In this document: positions 1 to 9,749 of the stretch, in pieces | Position numbering within the stretch: the first letter of the stretch is position 1 | How the letters are laid out: the number at the start of each line of letters is the position of its first letter | DNA from: Nyssa sinensis | Lineage: Eukaryota > Streptophyta > Magnoliopsida > Cornales > Nyssaceae | Reading direction: 5' to 3' | DNA: 64,000 bases | Assembly: GCA_008638375.1 (NCBI GenBank) | Contig: CM018051.1 | Coordinates: forward strand, 12,888,369 to 12,952,368 | Notes under the pieces: generated by a model | Told to the model about the DNA's origin: nothing | Databases searched by the model: none | Seen by the model: only the letters and a program-made list of their open reading frames with translations | Translations under genes and position numbers: made by a program

Positions 1-394
1 GTAGTGCAATGCCTTCCAAGTGAAAAGAGGCGAGTTGCACCCGCTGATCAGCTCTAATGCCTTGGTATTCGAAGTACTGCTCAGCCTTGTAGATCCACCC
101 CATTGGATCTTCTCCATTGAACTTCGGGAACTGCAGCTTAAGTGAAGATGGTGGGGAATGGTTGTAGCCAGCGGCAGACGGTGTGGCATGTGGATGGTGA
201 GAGGATCCCTCCTGAGCCATGGGATTAACTTCTGGTGGACAAGCGTGGGAGCTTCTGGTGGAGCGCAGGGCTTGTATTTCTGTCAAGACTGTCTGCAGAG
301 TTGTGTTCACCTGATCGAAGTTTGACTCATGACGTGCTAATGCTTCATTCACTTCATTGCGGAATTCTGCATTCGTCTTCCCACGAGTATCCAT
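1..394 (-). CDS. Ty3/gypsy gag, N-terminal part (runs off window)
   Basis: On the minus strand an open frame begins with ATG at 394 and stays open to base 1, about 131 codons, so the 3' end lies outside the window. The N-terminus is hydrophilic. It is followed by the conserved gag stretch FNGEDPMGWIYKAEQYF near residues 93-110, then an RVQLASFHLEG-like segment, as seen at the start of plant Ty3/gypsy Gag. Gag is the structural protein of the retrotransposon particle. The frame starts 12 bases after the primer-binding site, the expected spacing. No stop or frameshift is seen in the visible part. The short LTR suggests a Reina-like chromovirus, but clade assignment is inference. Confidence 0.85.
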   Translation of the reverse strand, partial: MDTRGKTNAEFRNEVNEALARHESNFDQVNTTLQTVLTEIQALRSTRSSHACPPEVNPMAQEGSSHHPHATPSAAGYNHSPPSSLKLQFPKFNGEDPMGWIYKAEQYFEYQGIRADQRVQLASFHLEGIAL

Positions 395-405
395 GGCAAA
401 AACCT

Positions 406-417
406 GCTCTGATACCA
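406..417 (-). other. Primer-binding site, tRNA-iMet type
   Basis: The minus strand reads TGGTATCAGAGC, the standard primer-binding site complementary to the 3' end of plant initiator-Met tRNA. It lies two bases inside the end of the LTR at 420-692 and just ahead of the gag start. Confidence 0.85.
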
Positions 418-419
418 AA

Positions 420-692
420 TGATAAGTTTGAATTTGGAGAGGGGGAAGAAAGAAGGAGACAGAGAAAAGAGAAGAGAGAGAGGGCAACTTGAATTAATTT
501 GATGATGCTTTATTGGATTTCATATGGCTGTATTTATAGCCAATACAGCAACAGAAAATATAAGTGCAGCAACTAAAAGAGAGGAAATCAAGGGAATAGA
601 AGTAAACTAGGTAATGGCTAAAGAATAGGAACAAAAAGCAGCAGACTAGGTCATTTGCTAAAGAATAGGAACTGCTTTGGACTCTTTCAACA
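420..692 (-). mobile_element. 5' LTR of minus-strand Ty3/gypsy element
   Basis: Read on the minus strand, the segment begins TGTTGAAAGAGT and ends TTATCA, immediately before the PBS. This gives a 273-bp LTR with TG...CA ends. The rest of the element lies beyond the left edge of the window, so the second LTR and the target duplication (693-697, GGTGC, on this side) cannot be checked. The LTR abuts a truncated DC1 gene fragment, so the insertion may have helped break that gene. Confidence 0.7.
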
Positions 693-734
693 GGTGCTTA
701 CTGGGTGGCTAGCAGCAGGTTGGAGTCTGTAACA

Positions 735-1243
735 GACCATCCTTTAACCCTTTTTGATGTGCAAAATAATGAGGAATCATGTTCTGAAAGCAAACCATCT
801 CTCCTAAACGAGATGAAGAATGATAACATATGTAACGGGTGCATCCGACCTATCTCCGCTCCATTTTATAGTTGCTTGCAGTGTAATTTCTTTCTCCACA
901 AATGGTGTGTTGAGTTACCCACTGAGGTGCAACACCCGTATCACCCTCAACACATGCTCGTTCTCCTTCCAAAGTCTCCTACATTTTTTGGTTTGTTTGA
1001 ATGCCAAGGTTGTAGAGTTGATTGTAATGGATTTACATTCAGTTGTGTCAGTTGCCAATTCTACCTGGATGTTAATTGTGCTTCCCAGCCCGGCACTATT
1101 ACACATGAAGCTCACGGCCACCACCGCCTCGTTTTGAAGCAACAAAATGATCATTTAAAGTGCAATGCATGCCCTTATGTTTGTTAGTTTGGATTTGTAT
1201 GTGATACTTGCGATTTCAGACTACATTTGAAATGTGCTCTGTT
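735..1243 (+). pseudogene. DC1-domain gene fragment (exon-2-like)
   Basis: This segment is closely similar to the start of exon 2 of the DC1 gene at 1864-3688. It encodes roughly two and a half Cys/His-rich DC1 modules, with CNGC, CLQC, CRVD-type and CVSC knuckles and a trailing H-x-H motif. It lacks exon 1 and everything after the seventh module. An in-frame TAG follows CNACPYVC near 1185. Recognisable coding sequence then continues for about 55 bases before homology stops abruptly at the edge of duplicated block 1. The first 40 bases after the LTR do not match the intact gene. It is best read as a dead third paralogue truncated at both ends. Confidence 0.8.
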
Positions 1244-1339
1244 TCTCATTTTGATCATGAAGTTACTTGAATTGATAATTCATTGTTTTATATATATTTT
1301 TCTTTATTTTGTCATTTCCTTAAATTTTCAATTACGCAC

Positions 1340-1521
1340 AAGGAATGATATACTGACCAAATAATTCTACCAAAAATGTTTACACAGCTAATGTGCCAGC
1401 ATTGTATTGGTTTTACATCACATCATATCACATCATGATGTGAGATAAAATCAATACAATACTGCCACATCAGCTGTATAAATGTTTTTGATAAAAGTTT
1501 TAAGTAAACATAGCATTACTC
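1340..1521. mobile_element. Mutator-type MITE with 9-bp TSD
   Basis: A 182-bp insertion flanked by the 9-bp direct repeat ATTACGCAC at 1331-1339 and 1522-1530. The paralogous block has this 9-mer only once (24599-24607) with no insert, which is a direct empty-site confirmation. The two halves form terminal inverted repeats of about 90 bp. The left arm reads AAGGAATGAT and the right arm, reverse-complemented, GAGTAATGCT. They continue with matching TGTATTG and CATCATGATG stretches and meet near the centre. A 9-bp target duplication with long TIRs is the signature of Mutator-like elements. No coding capacity. Confidence 0.9.
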
Positions 1522-1530
1522 ATTACGCAC

Positions 1531-1863
1531 CATGAGGCAAAACAGGGCCGGGTTATAGACCCAAACGCTGAAAATTTTTCTTTAGACATAGAATGTAGCC
1601 CAATCCCAAAATTTTAATCCAATCCTTGGCTATAGTTTTTGCCCTAATATTTTCTTCTCTCATATTTCTCCCCCACGCAGCCTATCTGCCAGACGACGGC
1701 GCCTCTTGCTTGCTGCGAAATCTGGCCAGACGACGGCGCTAGGGTTTGCAATCATTTGAGGAGTTTTTATAAACCAAAAATCCAGCAGTTAGCACATCAG
1801 GATTTGCATGTCCGGCACCTCCCGAAACCATTTTCAAGACTGGTCTTTGTGTGTGAGGAAGAG
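1531..1863 (+). promoter_or_regulatory. Putative promoter / 5' leader of DC1 gene A
   Basis: This stretch is largely shared with 24608-24994 upstream of the second DC1 copy. It includes the 15-base repeat GCCAGACGACGGCGC, which occurs twice (about 1689 and 1726) in gene A. An upstream ATG at 1808 opens an out-of-frame reading frame overlapping the main start, which could lower translation. No clear TATA box could be assigned. Confidence 0.4.
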
Positions 1864-3688
1864 ATGGACAATGGGCATTTTAGTCATGAGCATCCGTTGA
1901 TCCTCAATGAAGAAAAGAAGCATGATGGTGAGGAAGTTCGCCACTGCAATGGATGTCTAGAAGAAATTGTTCCAGGTCCCTACTATTGTTGCAGCAAATG
2001 TGATTTCTTCCTGCACAAATTATGTGCTGAACTACCCCGGGGGATGCAACACCACATGCACCTCGAACATCGTCTCACCCTCATTGCCCATCGTGGTTTG
2101 TATTGTAATGCTTGCGGAGAACAGTGCAAGAACTTCACCTACGCTTGTTTGCCATGCGATTTCTACGTGGACATACTATGTGCTTCTCTGATGGAGCGCA
2201 AGATTGAACACAAAAGTCACAAGCACCCATTAATCCTCCTACGGAGGCCAGCCTTGCTCTTTTGTTATGCTTGCGGCACAGAACACAAAGGCATCTTCTA
2301 TTTTTGTACCACCTGCGGCCAATTCTGGATGAACAAAGACTGTGCTTCATTACCAAGCACCATCGAACATAGTGATCATCATCACCTTCTCTCCCTCGCC
2401 TATTCTCTTCCATATGACTATTACAAATTCCAGTACACTTGTGATATCTGTGGCAAGTATTTCAACAGGGTCTGCTGGTTTTATTATTGTAAAGAGTGCA
2501 GATATCTTGCCCATGTCAATTGCGCGACATCAAAGCCTTTGCCTGGTAACTCTTTTTTATATCTTTTATTTTATCATTTGATTACATTATATTCTTCTAG
2601 TCGTTTCAGGGCTCAAATAATTTTTTCTTTTTTTCCTTTTTCTTTTGCTAGACCGAAAAACTAAGAATTTAACCGAAGACGTTTATCCCAGATTGCCGGT
2701 GTCGGATGAATCTGTAAGTCTAATAAATCATTTTTTAAAGATGGACCTAGGAGAGAATAAGAGATCAAGAGAGATCAACCATTTTAGTCATGACCATCCT
2801 TTAACCCTTTTTGATGTGCAAAATAATGAGGAATCATGCTCTGAAAGCAAACCGTCTCTCCTAAATGAGATGAAGAATGATAACATATGTAACGGGTGCA
2901 CGCAACCTATCTCCGCTCCATTTTATAGTTGCTTACAGTGTAATTTCTTTCTCCACAGATGGTGTGTTGAGTTACCCACTGAGGTGCAACACCCGTGTCA
3001 CCCTCAACACTCGCTCATTCTCCTTCCAAAGTCTCCTAGATTTTTTGGTTTGTTTCAATGCCAATGTTGTGGATTTTATTGTAATGGGTTTAGCTTTAGT
3101 TGTGCTAGTTGCGAGTTCTACCTTGATGTTAATTGTGCTTTCGTACCGAGCATTGTCACACATGAAGCTCACGCCCACCACCGCCTCGTTTTGAAGCAAC
3201 AAAATCATATTTTAAAGTGCAATGCATGCCGTTTTGGGTGGTACAAAGAGTATGGATTTGTATGTGATATTTGCGATTTCAACCTAGATTTGGAATGTGC
3301 TCTGTTGCCAGGTAAGACCAGTCACAGGTACGAGAAACACCATCCCCTCACCCTCACTTATTCCCCTGTAAAAAGCGATTCAGATGAATATTTCTGTAAA
3401 ATTTGTGAGAGAGAATTGGATCCCAAGAATTGGTTCTACCACTCTGGTGATTGTGATTGTAACCAATGGTTTCATGTTGAATGTATTCATCACGATCGTC
3501 CAAAAATTAAGTTTGGGGGCACCATTAAAATTGCCGATCATCCGCATCCTCTCGTTCTTTCAAGATGGACGAAGGATGACTTTAAATGCGATTATTGTGG
3601 TAAAAATTCATTATTCTCATTCCTTGTTAAATGCTTGCAATGTAACTATAAGCTTCACTATCATTGTATTCCATTGTGTAATGAATAA
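1864..3688 (+). CDS. DC1 (Cys/His-rich C1) domain protein, gene A
   Basis: Two exons, 1864-2545 and 2652-3688, joined by a 106-bp GT-AG intron in phase 1 (GGTAAC donor, polypyrimidine TTTTGCTAG acceptor). They give a 572-residue protein. 1864 is the first in-frame ATG. Nine successive DC1-like zinc modules are visible: four in exon 1 (about residues 6-58, 66-108, 119-165, 172-222) and five in exon 2 (about 272-336, 344-391, 402-445, 457-510, 525-570). Each has H-x-HPL-type starts, CxxC pairs and a closing HxxC. No transmembrane segment or signal peptide is apparent. DC1 proteins are a large plant family resembling diacylglycerol/phorbol-ester C1 fingers; some are linked to defence and hormone responses, but most lack a defined biochemical role. 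Exon 2 contains an internal Met before FSHDHPL that resembles a family N-terminus, so an ancestral fusion is possible. The reading frame is intact, unlike the two neighbouring copies. Confidence 0.85.
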
Positions 3689-3900
3689 AGTTGTTAATTT
3701 AACCTTAACATGTGCATACTCTTGTAGATCTTTTGAGTTTCATCTCGTTAGAAATTATTTATCCCAAATGAAGTTTTAGGAGAATGTAGAGACATGTCTT
3801 TAAAAAAAAAGATTAATCCCCTACTAAAATACCTAAAAACAGTGGGTGCTATCACTATATTAGTTGTTTATTATTTATATGAATACCATCTTTGCTCTTA

Positions 3901-4750
3901 CAAACCAAATATTTTAAAAATGTTTTGTATATTGTTTTACTAAATATTCTAAAAATACCAAAAATGTTTTATGAAACATATTTTATATCAAAATAAATGG
4001 ACGCTACTATTTTAAGTTTCAAATATTATTTTTATATTATAAAAAATCAAAATCAAAATCAAAAGAACAGGATAATAAAAGAAATTACTTGGTAGCACTG
4101 ATTTCGTGTAGTAGAAGTTTTCTTATTTTTATTGTTTTTTTTTTTTCCAGCTCTCTGTTTAATGCTACGTCATTATACTTACTTAATAGGTGCACCCTAA
4201 CACTACTGAATAACAAAACTAAAAATGATTAGAATTAAACAAAAAATCTAAAAAACTTTTATATTTATTTTTGCTTATTTTATTATATTCTCAGCTTAAG
4301 ACAATTTGCTTTATGCAATAATAAAATATTTTAATCTTCTAACATGAAAATCCTTGTTCTATTCTAAAAATAACATGAAAATTATTTTTAACAAATAATT
4401 TTGTCCCGAATCCTTGTAATTTTAGTAAAAATAGAGTATTTTTCAAAAAAATTAAGAAATAAATTTAATGTTCTAAATAGTTTTAAAAATCATATTCAAA
4501 ATTTATCTCACTCTGCATTTAGTGGTCTTTATACCACCTTAACATAAAATAAAAATAAAAAAAAGGTGGGATTGTAAAAAAATAAAAATAAAAAAAAGGA
4601 GAAAAGAATAGCATTGACGTAAATTCTTTGTATTCATGAACAGTCATTCTTTTTTTTTTTTTTAACAAATGAACTTTATAGACTTTAAATTCTAATTATT
4701 TTACCAACCAACATCTTTTCATAGAATTCAAGAGGCAAAGTTATGCAAAC
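3901..4750. other. AT-rich 3' flank of DC1 gene A, no gene
   Basis: AT-rich sequence with many A and T runs and no credible coding frame. The last part (4600-4750) is recognisably the same flank found at 27130-27290 after the second DC1 copy. It ends at the insertion point of Tat element 1. Confidence 0.6.
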
Positions 4751-5283
4751 TGATACACCCAAAATACACCCTCAAATGGGGGTTTGACACGTGTCGAAGT
4801 TATACTGTGCCGGTTTAAATTACTACCCATACTGACGTTACCTAAGTACCCCGATCTCAGTATAGCGAGAGCTCGACAAGCTCGTGGTCGTGCAGCTATA
4901 CCAACCTTATAATGGCGGAATAAAACGTAACGTATAGAGATCGAAGAAGCAGGCGGCACTGAAAAACATGAAGGCAGAGGGTTGCAGAAGAGTGGTTGAG
5001 GGTAGTCATAACCACTGCCGTCAGGCGACAGTGAACCCATGCCCTGGAATCACCAACTCCTACCAACTCTGATAGGCAGTTGCATATAAATAGAAACCGA
5101 TGAGGTATGTATGGGGGGACGACTCTGAGATATTTATGATTATTATCCTTTATCACTTAACTAACTAAACCATCGGAGTGGCTACCACCGGAGCCCTCCC
5201 CGGTGGCTTACTAATTCCGTCCTTTGCAGGAAATCCAATTCACGGAGAGCCAGTCTTGACGGGGTCAAATAGCTGCAACATCA
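4751..5283 (+). repeat. 5' LTR of Tat element 1
   Basis: 533 bp, beginning TGATACACCC and ending GCAACATCA, three bases before the PBS. It aligns throughout with the two LTRs of Tat element 2 but is clearly more diverged from them than they are from each other. A TATAAATA box sits at 5085-5092. Short open frames on the minus strand here are incidental. Confidence 0.88.
5085..5092 (+). promoter_or_regulatory. LTR TATA box
   Basis: TATAAATA in the first part of the LTR. The same box is at the same place in the LTRs of element 2 (40198-40205 and the 3' LTR), which supports it as the core of the retrotransposon promoter. Confidence 0.6.
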
Positions 5284-5286
5284 GCT

Positions 5287-5303
5287 TGGCGCCGTCTGTG
5301 GGA
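5287..5303 (+). other. Primer-binding site of Tat element 1
   Basis: TGGCGCCGTCTGTGGGA, three bases after the LTR end. The same motif follows the 5' LTR of element 2 and, with changes, the TRIM LTR at 22347. TGGCGCC-type sites of plant Tat/Athila elements are usually assigned to tRNA-Asp; the tRNA was not checked here. Confidence 0.8.
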
Positions 5304-5359
5304 ACGACAGTCGTTCCTTCCTTTCCTTTCCTTTCCATTCATTCTGAAAAGACTCCGTT

Positions 5360-6733
5360 ATGGCTCCTACTCTCCGTCCAAGACAAATGTCTCGAAGCCA
5401 GCCGCTGATTGGAGAACAGGAAGGGGAAACCCTCAATCCTGGGCAGCAACAGCAGCAGTGGCAACTTGATCAGATGCAGGCACAACTATCAGCCATATCT
5501 CAAGCCCTGGCTTCTTTGACACAAAACCCGCCGGGTCGCCCCGATAACCTTCCCCTGAACGCCCCCGAAAGGGGAACGCAGCCCGTACTGATCACAGAGG
5601 AAGGGCACGTAGGGGGCAAGGATCCCATCATACTACCGTCATACCCTTAATCCGATAGACACGCGAGAGACGATCCCCATCCGTCGAAAAGCCAAGGAGG
5701 GGGAATGCCAAATCCTCATCTAACTATCCACTATCACGCGGGAACAAGAATCTTGAGCCCTGCAAATTCGGGGGCCAACCATGTGCAACCGCCCTTCCAA
5801 CCGCAACAAGCGTCGATCCCACTCCAGAGGCAGTCGAACCACGCTGGCCCCAACCAGGAGTTTCCCCCGCACATGGGACCCGAGGTTATCGTGTCAGCAC
5901 ATCACAACTCAGCCCCATCCAGGGTGCCGTCAAGAGCGGAAGAGGTGGCGGACTCGGTTGGACAGGCGGCCGTAGCCAGGGAGGGCGACATTCCACCCAG
6001 GCAAGACGAAATAGCGAAGCTGCTCGGTAGGTTCACTACTCCGTTCACCTCGGTGATACTGGCGGAAGAGCACCTGAGGAAGTTCATCGTCTCGAAGTTC
6101 ACATCTTATGAAGAATCAGAGGATCCGGGAAACCATCTCTCCCACTATCAACACACTATGGCCCTCCACGGAGCGACAGACACATTTTTATGCCGCACTT
6201 TCGTGACAAGCCTCAAGGGTGCAGCCCTCAGGTGGTTCCACAATCTCCCTCAGGAGTCGGTCCCGAACTTCTATGAGCTAAGCCGAAAATTCCTCGATCG
6301 TTTCTTGACTAGCAGGAGGCTTAGGAAGGGGCCCGAATTCCTACTCTCAGTCAAACAGCAAAAGGAGGAATCTCTAAGGCAGTACATCGCAAGATTCAAC
6401 GCTGAACTTATGGAGATAACGGACTGTACTCCGGGCTTCTTAGCAGCAGCTCTCCATGCCGGATTGGGACCTGGTCGATTCCATGACTCCCTGACAAAAA
6501 ATCCTCCTGCCGATATGGCCTCGCTGATGGAAAGAGCACGGAAGCACATAAACCTAGAGGATACAAGGGCTTCCTTCCGCAAAGCCAAGAACAGACTCAT
6601 AAGGCAGAAACCACCCCAAAGCATGCACCAAGCAGCTCACAAAAGAGGCCAAGAAGTCCCGAGGTCAAGATGGTACGTAAGTCTCGGAACAACATCGGCA
6701 CCAGACAGTACCGGAGCTTCACTCCTCTGAACA
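5360..6733 (+). pseudogene. Tat element 1 gag, main part
   Basis: The frame starts with ATG at 5360 (a Gln-rich N-terminus). It is open to 6730 apart from a single TAA at 5648-5650, where element 2 has CAA, a C-to-T nonsense change. The central retrotransposon-gag domain is clear (LCRTFVTSLKGAALRWFHNL, then FLDRFLTSRRLRKGP and TPGFLAAALHAGLGPG). A frameshift near 6660 moves the C-terminus out of register with element 2, and a solo LTR then splits the gene at 6738/11264. The product would be the capsid-type structural protein. Confidence 0.88.
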
Positions 6734-7159
6734 CCTCCTATAACACCTCGACCTAATTAATTAATAATTAGTTCGCTAATTATTAATTAGTACCGATTTA
6801 AAGAACGATTAAGGGAATTAATCATAATCCCGGTGGTCACGATAGACCAATTAAACAATTAAACCTATTTGGAGAAGATGGTGTGATACCCGAACCTAAT
6901 TATCAATTAGTTAGGTAAAAGAATGTTAATTTAACACTGACGGAACCCGAATTAGCTAACCCGGAAAATCCCGAATGACTAATAAATGACACGGAACCTC
7001 TGACACTGAAGATAACTGAAATACGAAACTCTCGGAACAAACCGTGCCGAAAAAGGAGCTACGGAATGAAAGTTATGTGGCAAACATCAAAAACTGAATT
7101 AATGTGTGGCCAAACAGGGCCTTAGCCCAAAATGGTGAAAAATGACCAGATTGGTGTCA

Positions 7160-7232
7160 AGGGGAATTGAACCCTTGACCTATGGACGGAAAGAATTTTA
7201 TCCAAAAAACTTACCAGTTGGGCTACCCACAC
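7160..7232 (-). other. tRNA-like (SINE-like) module inside solo LTR
   Basis: On the minus strand a good Pol III B box, GGTTCAATTCC (7163-7173), lies about 40 bases after an A-box-like TAGCCCAACTGGT (7213-7225). Short GGTGT / ACACC arms lie at the two ends, so the segment resembles a degenerate tRNA or a tRNA-derived SINE head. Similar B boxes occur in the related solo LTRs near 33516, 34642 and 47018. It does not fold into a convincing functional tRNA. Confidence 0.45.
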
Positions 7233-8492
7233 CCTTGTGTATATGTATATAGCTTAATTGTATATATCCCTGAGTTAACCAAGCCCCACCTCAAATTGGA
7301 CCAATGAGGTTGCATGCAAACCCCACATGATTGCTCCCCTCAGCCCACATCAGCCCTAGGGTCTCACTATTCTCTGATGTATATACATCTATATATATAC
7401 AAGAGATGTATATATATATATGGGCATATGTAATAATATATATAGATATATATTATTTAGCAAGAACTATGATTCATTTTTGGGGGAGAAAAGAAACCAG
7501 GAAAGTTGCCTTGACTGTTCTCCATATCTGCTAGAGAGAGAGAGAGGGTTAGTTGCATGTGAGAGCTTGGTGCATGCAAGGTGTGTTTGCTATGGTGTGC
7601 ATGCCGTCCATTGGGAATGCACAAGAAGGGGAGAACTGTGCACTGGGTGACCACTCTGAGGGGCACGACTGCACTGAATCAGCATGCATGAGACCACAAC
7701 CGAACCTAAGAGGTGGAGGGTCTGATTTTTGAAGGTAAAAATCCAAAATTTGTAAATTTTCTGTTAAGAAATCCTGTTGCTATTTTCAGTCAATATAAAC
7801 TACATATTTGAGTTACTGTGAGCCTTGGGATGATTATAGAATCACTGAGAGGGTCGAATAGGCATAGAGAACTTAAAGATGTGGCCCATCCACCATGGAT
7901 GACCACCTCCGAAACTGGGTCTGATTCGACCTCCATAAAACTGAATTTTGATGGTCTAGAACTGATCTAGACCTTCCTAGGACCCCAAAACCACCAACCC
8001 GCGACCCTAAAACCCCATGCAACCCCTCTAACAAGTCGGTTGCAGGTTCGGTCATCAAATGCCATTTTTGATTAGAGTGTTTTAAACTGATTTTCATGAT
8101 TGGGGGATGAAACTACATGTCATAGGGATCATGTAGCAACAAACCGTGTTGAAAATGGTTGAGAAATGAGTGTTTGCCATGGAGTTGCAGGTCTCATTAT
8201 CGATCTTCCAATCATGACCGTGAGTCCAAACCAGGGACCTAGATCAATGCCAAATTGTTCCTTGAGGATTTGGAAACCTTATAGAATCAATGGCAGAGGA
8301 AATCAGTGAAGTGAAACTCACGAAATTGGAAGAAGAAATTCTGCAAATTTTTAAGGCAACAGTGACAAGGGGTTGGGGACGATGAATAGTACCGGGTCGG
8401 GTCGGGCCCCGACCCGATAAAAACGGGTGGACTGTTTTAAATGAAATTGTGTCGTTTCTTTAACCAAATTAAATTAAATTAAATAATAGGAC

Positions 8493-8511
8493 TGACGTCA
8501 TCATGACGTCA
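8493..8511. promoter_or_regulatory. Double TGACGTCA (as-1-like) site in solo LTR
   Basis: Two perfect TGACGTCA palindromes separated by three bases, 11 bp centre to centre. TGACG pairs are the binding sites of plant TGA-type bZIP factors (as-1 elements). Related pairs sit in the solo LTR at 32690-37350 (near 33907 and 35046). This suggests a conserved promoter element of the LTR family. Confidence 0.5.
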
Positions 8512-9749
8512 GCAATGCAACAGAACCGGTTAGAACTGGACTGGACCGGATTGGTTCATTTACAAAGGGACTGAACCCTTTGGTTCAGTTTTAAACTTTT
8601 GAGTAATTACAATTTGACCCCCATTGTTTAGCAGAATTACACTATGGCCTTGATTTTGAAAAACTTATTCAATTGCACCCTTGGAAAAATAATTAAAGAA
8701 TAAAATAATTTCTTTAATTATTTTATTAAATAAGCAAAATTTCTATTTTGCCTCTAGTCATTAAATAAGTCAAACGAAGTCCAAATTTAATAAATAAATA
8801 GTATATTTTTACCATTTCAGGCATTCCAGACTTAACGGTAAAGTCCAATTTGTGAAACCAAGTCCCGAAAAATACAGACATGTGGGTGTAAATGACCGCA
8901 CTGCCCTTGATGATACCTAGGCCAAATAGAAATAAAAGACAGTCTATTTTGATTATGTCGGACACTCTGGACCTAACGGTGAGATCCATTTAATGAACTG
9001 AGGTCCCGCAAATTTAGCCATGGCATGCGAAATTACCAAAATGCCCTTGAAATCTAAATGAAGTCCGATTGGGACAAAATTGATACCGATAAAAGCTAAA
9101 ATGTTTGTGGACTCACATATAGGGTTAAATGATGAATCGAAGTCAGAATCTCACGAGACGTAAAATGACCAAAATACCCCCGAGCACTGTAAGTGCAATG
9201 TAGAGGCCAAATAAAGGCCAAACTGATCTGATAAATTATCATAAGCATAATTATGATAACCAAAAGGCTAAATATGACTCCAGAACAGTCAACGTATAAA
9301 ATAAGAAATGACCGATGCGTCCCAATGATCAAAAGCAGATACCAAATGAAGTCCAAAAGACTTAAAACTTTATATTACAATATATGGACTATTCTGAGGA
9401 CCGTGATAGGGTCCAGGGCAAGAATGTCAAAATTACCATTTTGCCCTTAAGGGCAAGTAAGTGCTTAATTGACAACGACTGCAGTCGAAATGACTTAAAA
9501 TATTATTCAGACAGCTGCTAAGCCTGTTTAAGGAATTTAATGACATAAGTTGAAACCCAATGAGTGGGTAATAGGCCAGTGAACCTAATTAGGAAATCTA
9601 ATAGACTCCTAAGATAATGAATAAGACATGAATGAACGAAGTCTGATCTGTCTGTGATTAATGATGATTATTCAGGCTATGCGAGGACATGCCTGAAGTA
9701 TCTGGAGATTGTCAGAATATTTGTAAATGGAGAATGCGATACTAAGAAA

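Larger units (their letters stand above)
1242..3900 (+). repeat. Segmental duplication block 1 (partner of 24502-27060)
   Basis: The sequence from TTTCTCATTTTGAT near 1242, through the DC1 gene, to the common 3' flank ending near GAATACCATCTTTGCTC at about 3895 matches 24502-27055. The match covers promoter, both exons, the intron and 3' flank. Later parts of the same block recur at 4600-4750 (matching 27130-27290) and at 22000-23055 (matching 27590-28055). Block 1 is therefore interrupted by Tat element 1 and other insertions. It is a tandem gene duplication in direct orientation. Confidence 0.9.

Noticed and set aside
1756..1863. N-terminal extension of DC1 gene A upstream of 1864
   Set aside because: The frame is open, but it begins at TTG. 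The first in-frame ATG is at 1864, directly before the conserved FSHEHPL start. The same holds for gene B (24995).
4741..5156. Minus-strand open frames of 86-99 codons in the 5' LTR
   Set aside because: They overlap each other, are not kept in the homologous LTRs beyond local similarity, and no domain is recognisable. They are incidental to LTR sequence.
7160..7232. A functional tRNA gene on the minus strand
   Set aside because: A and B boxes are present, but the arms pair poorly and the anticodon region is T/A-run sequence. It is kept only as a tRNA-like module.
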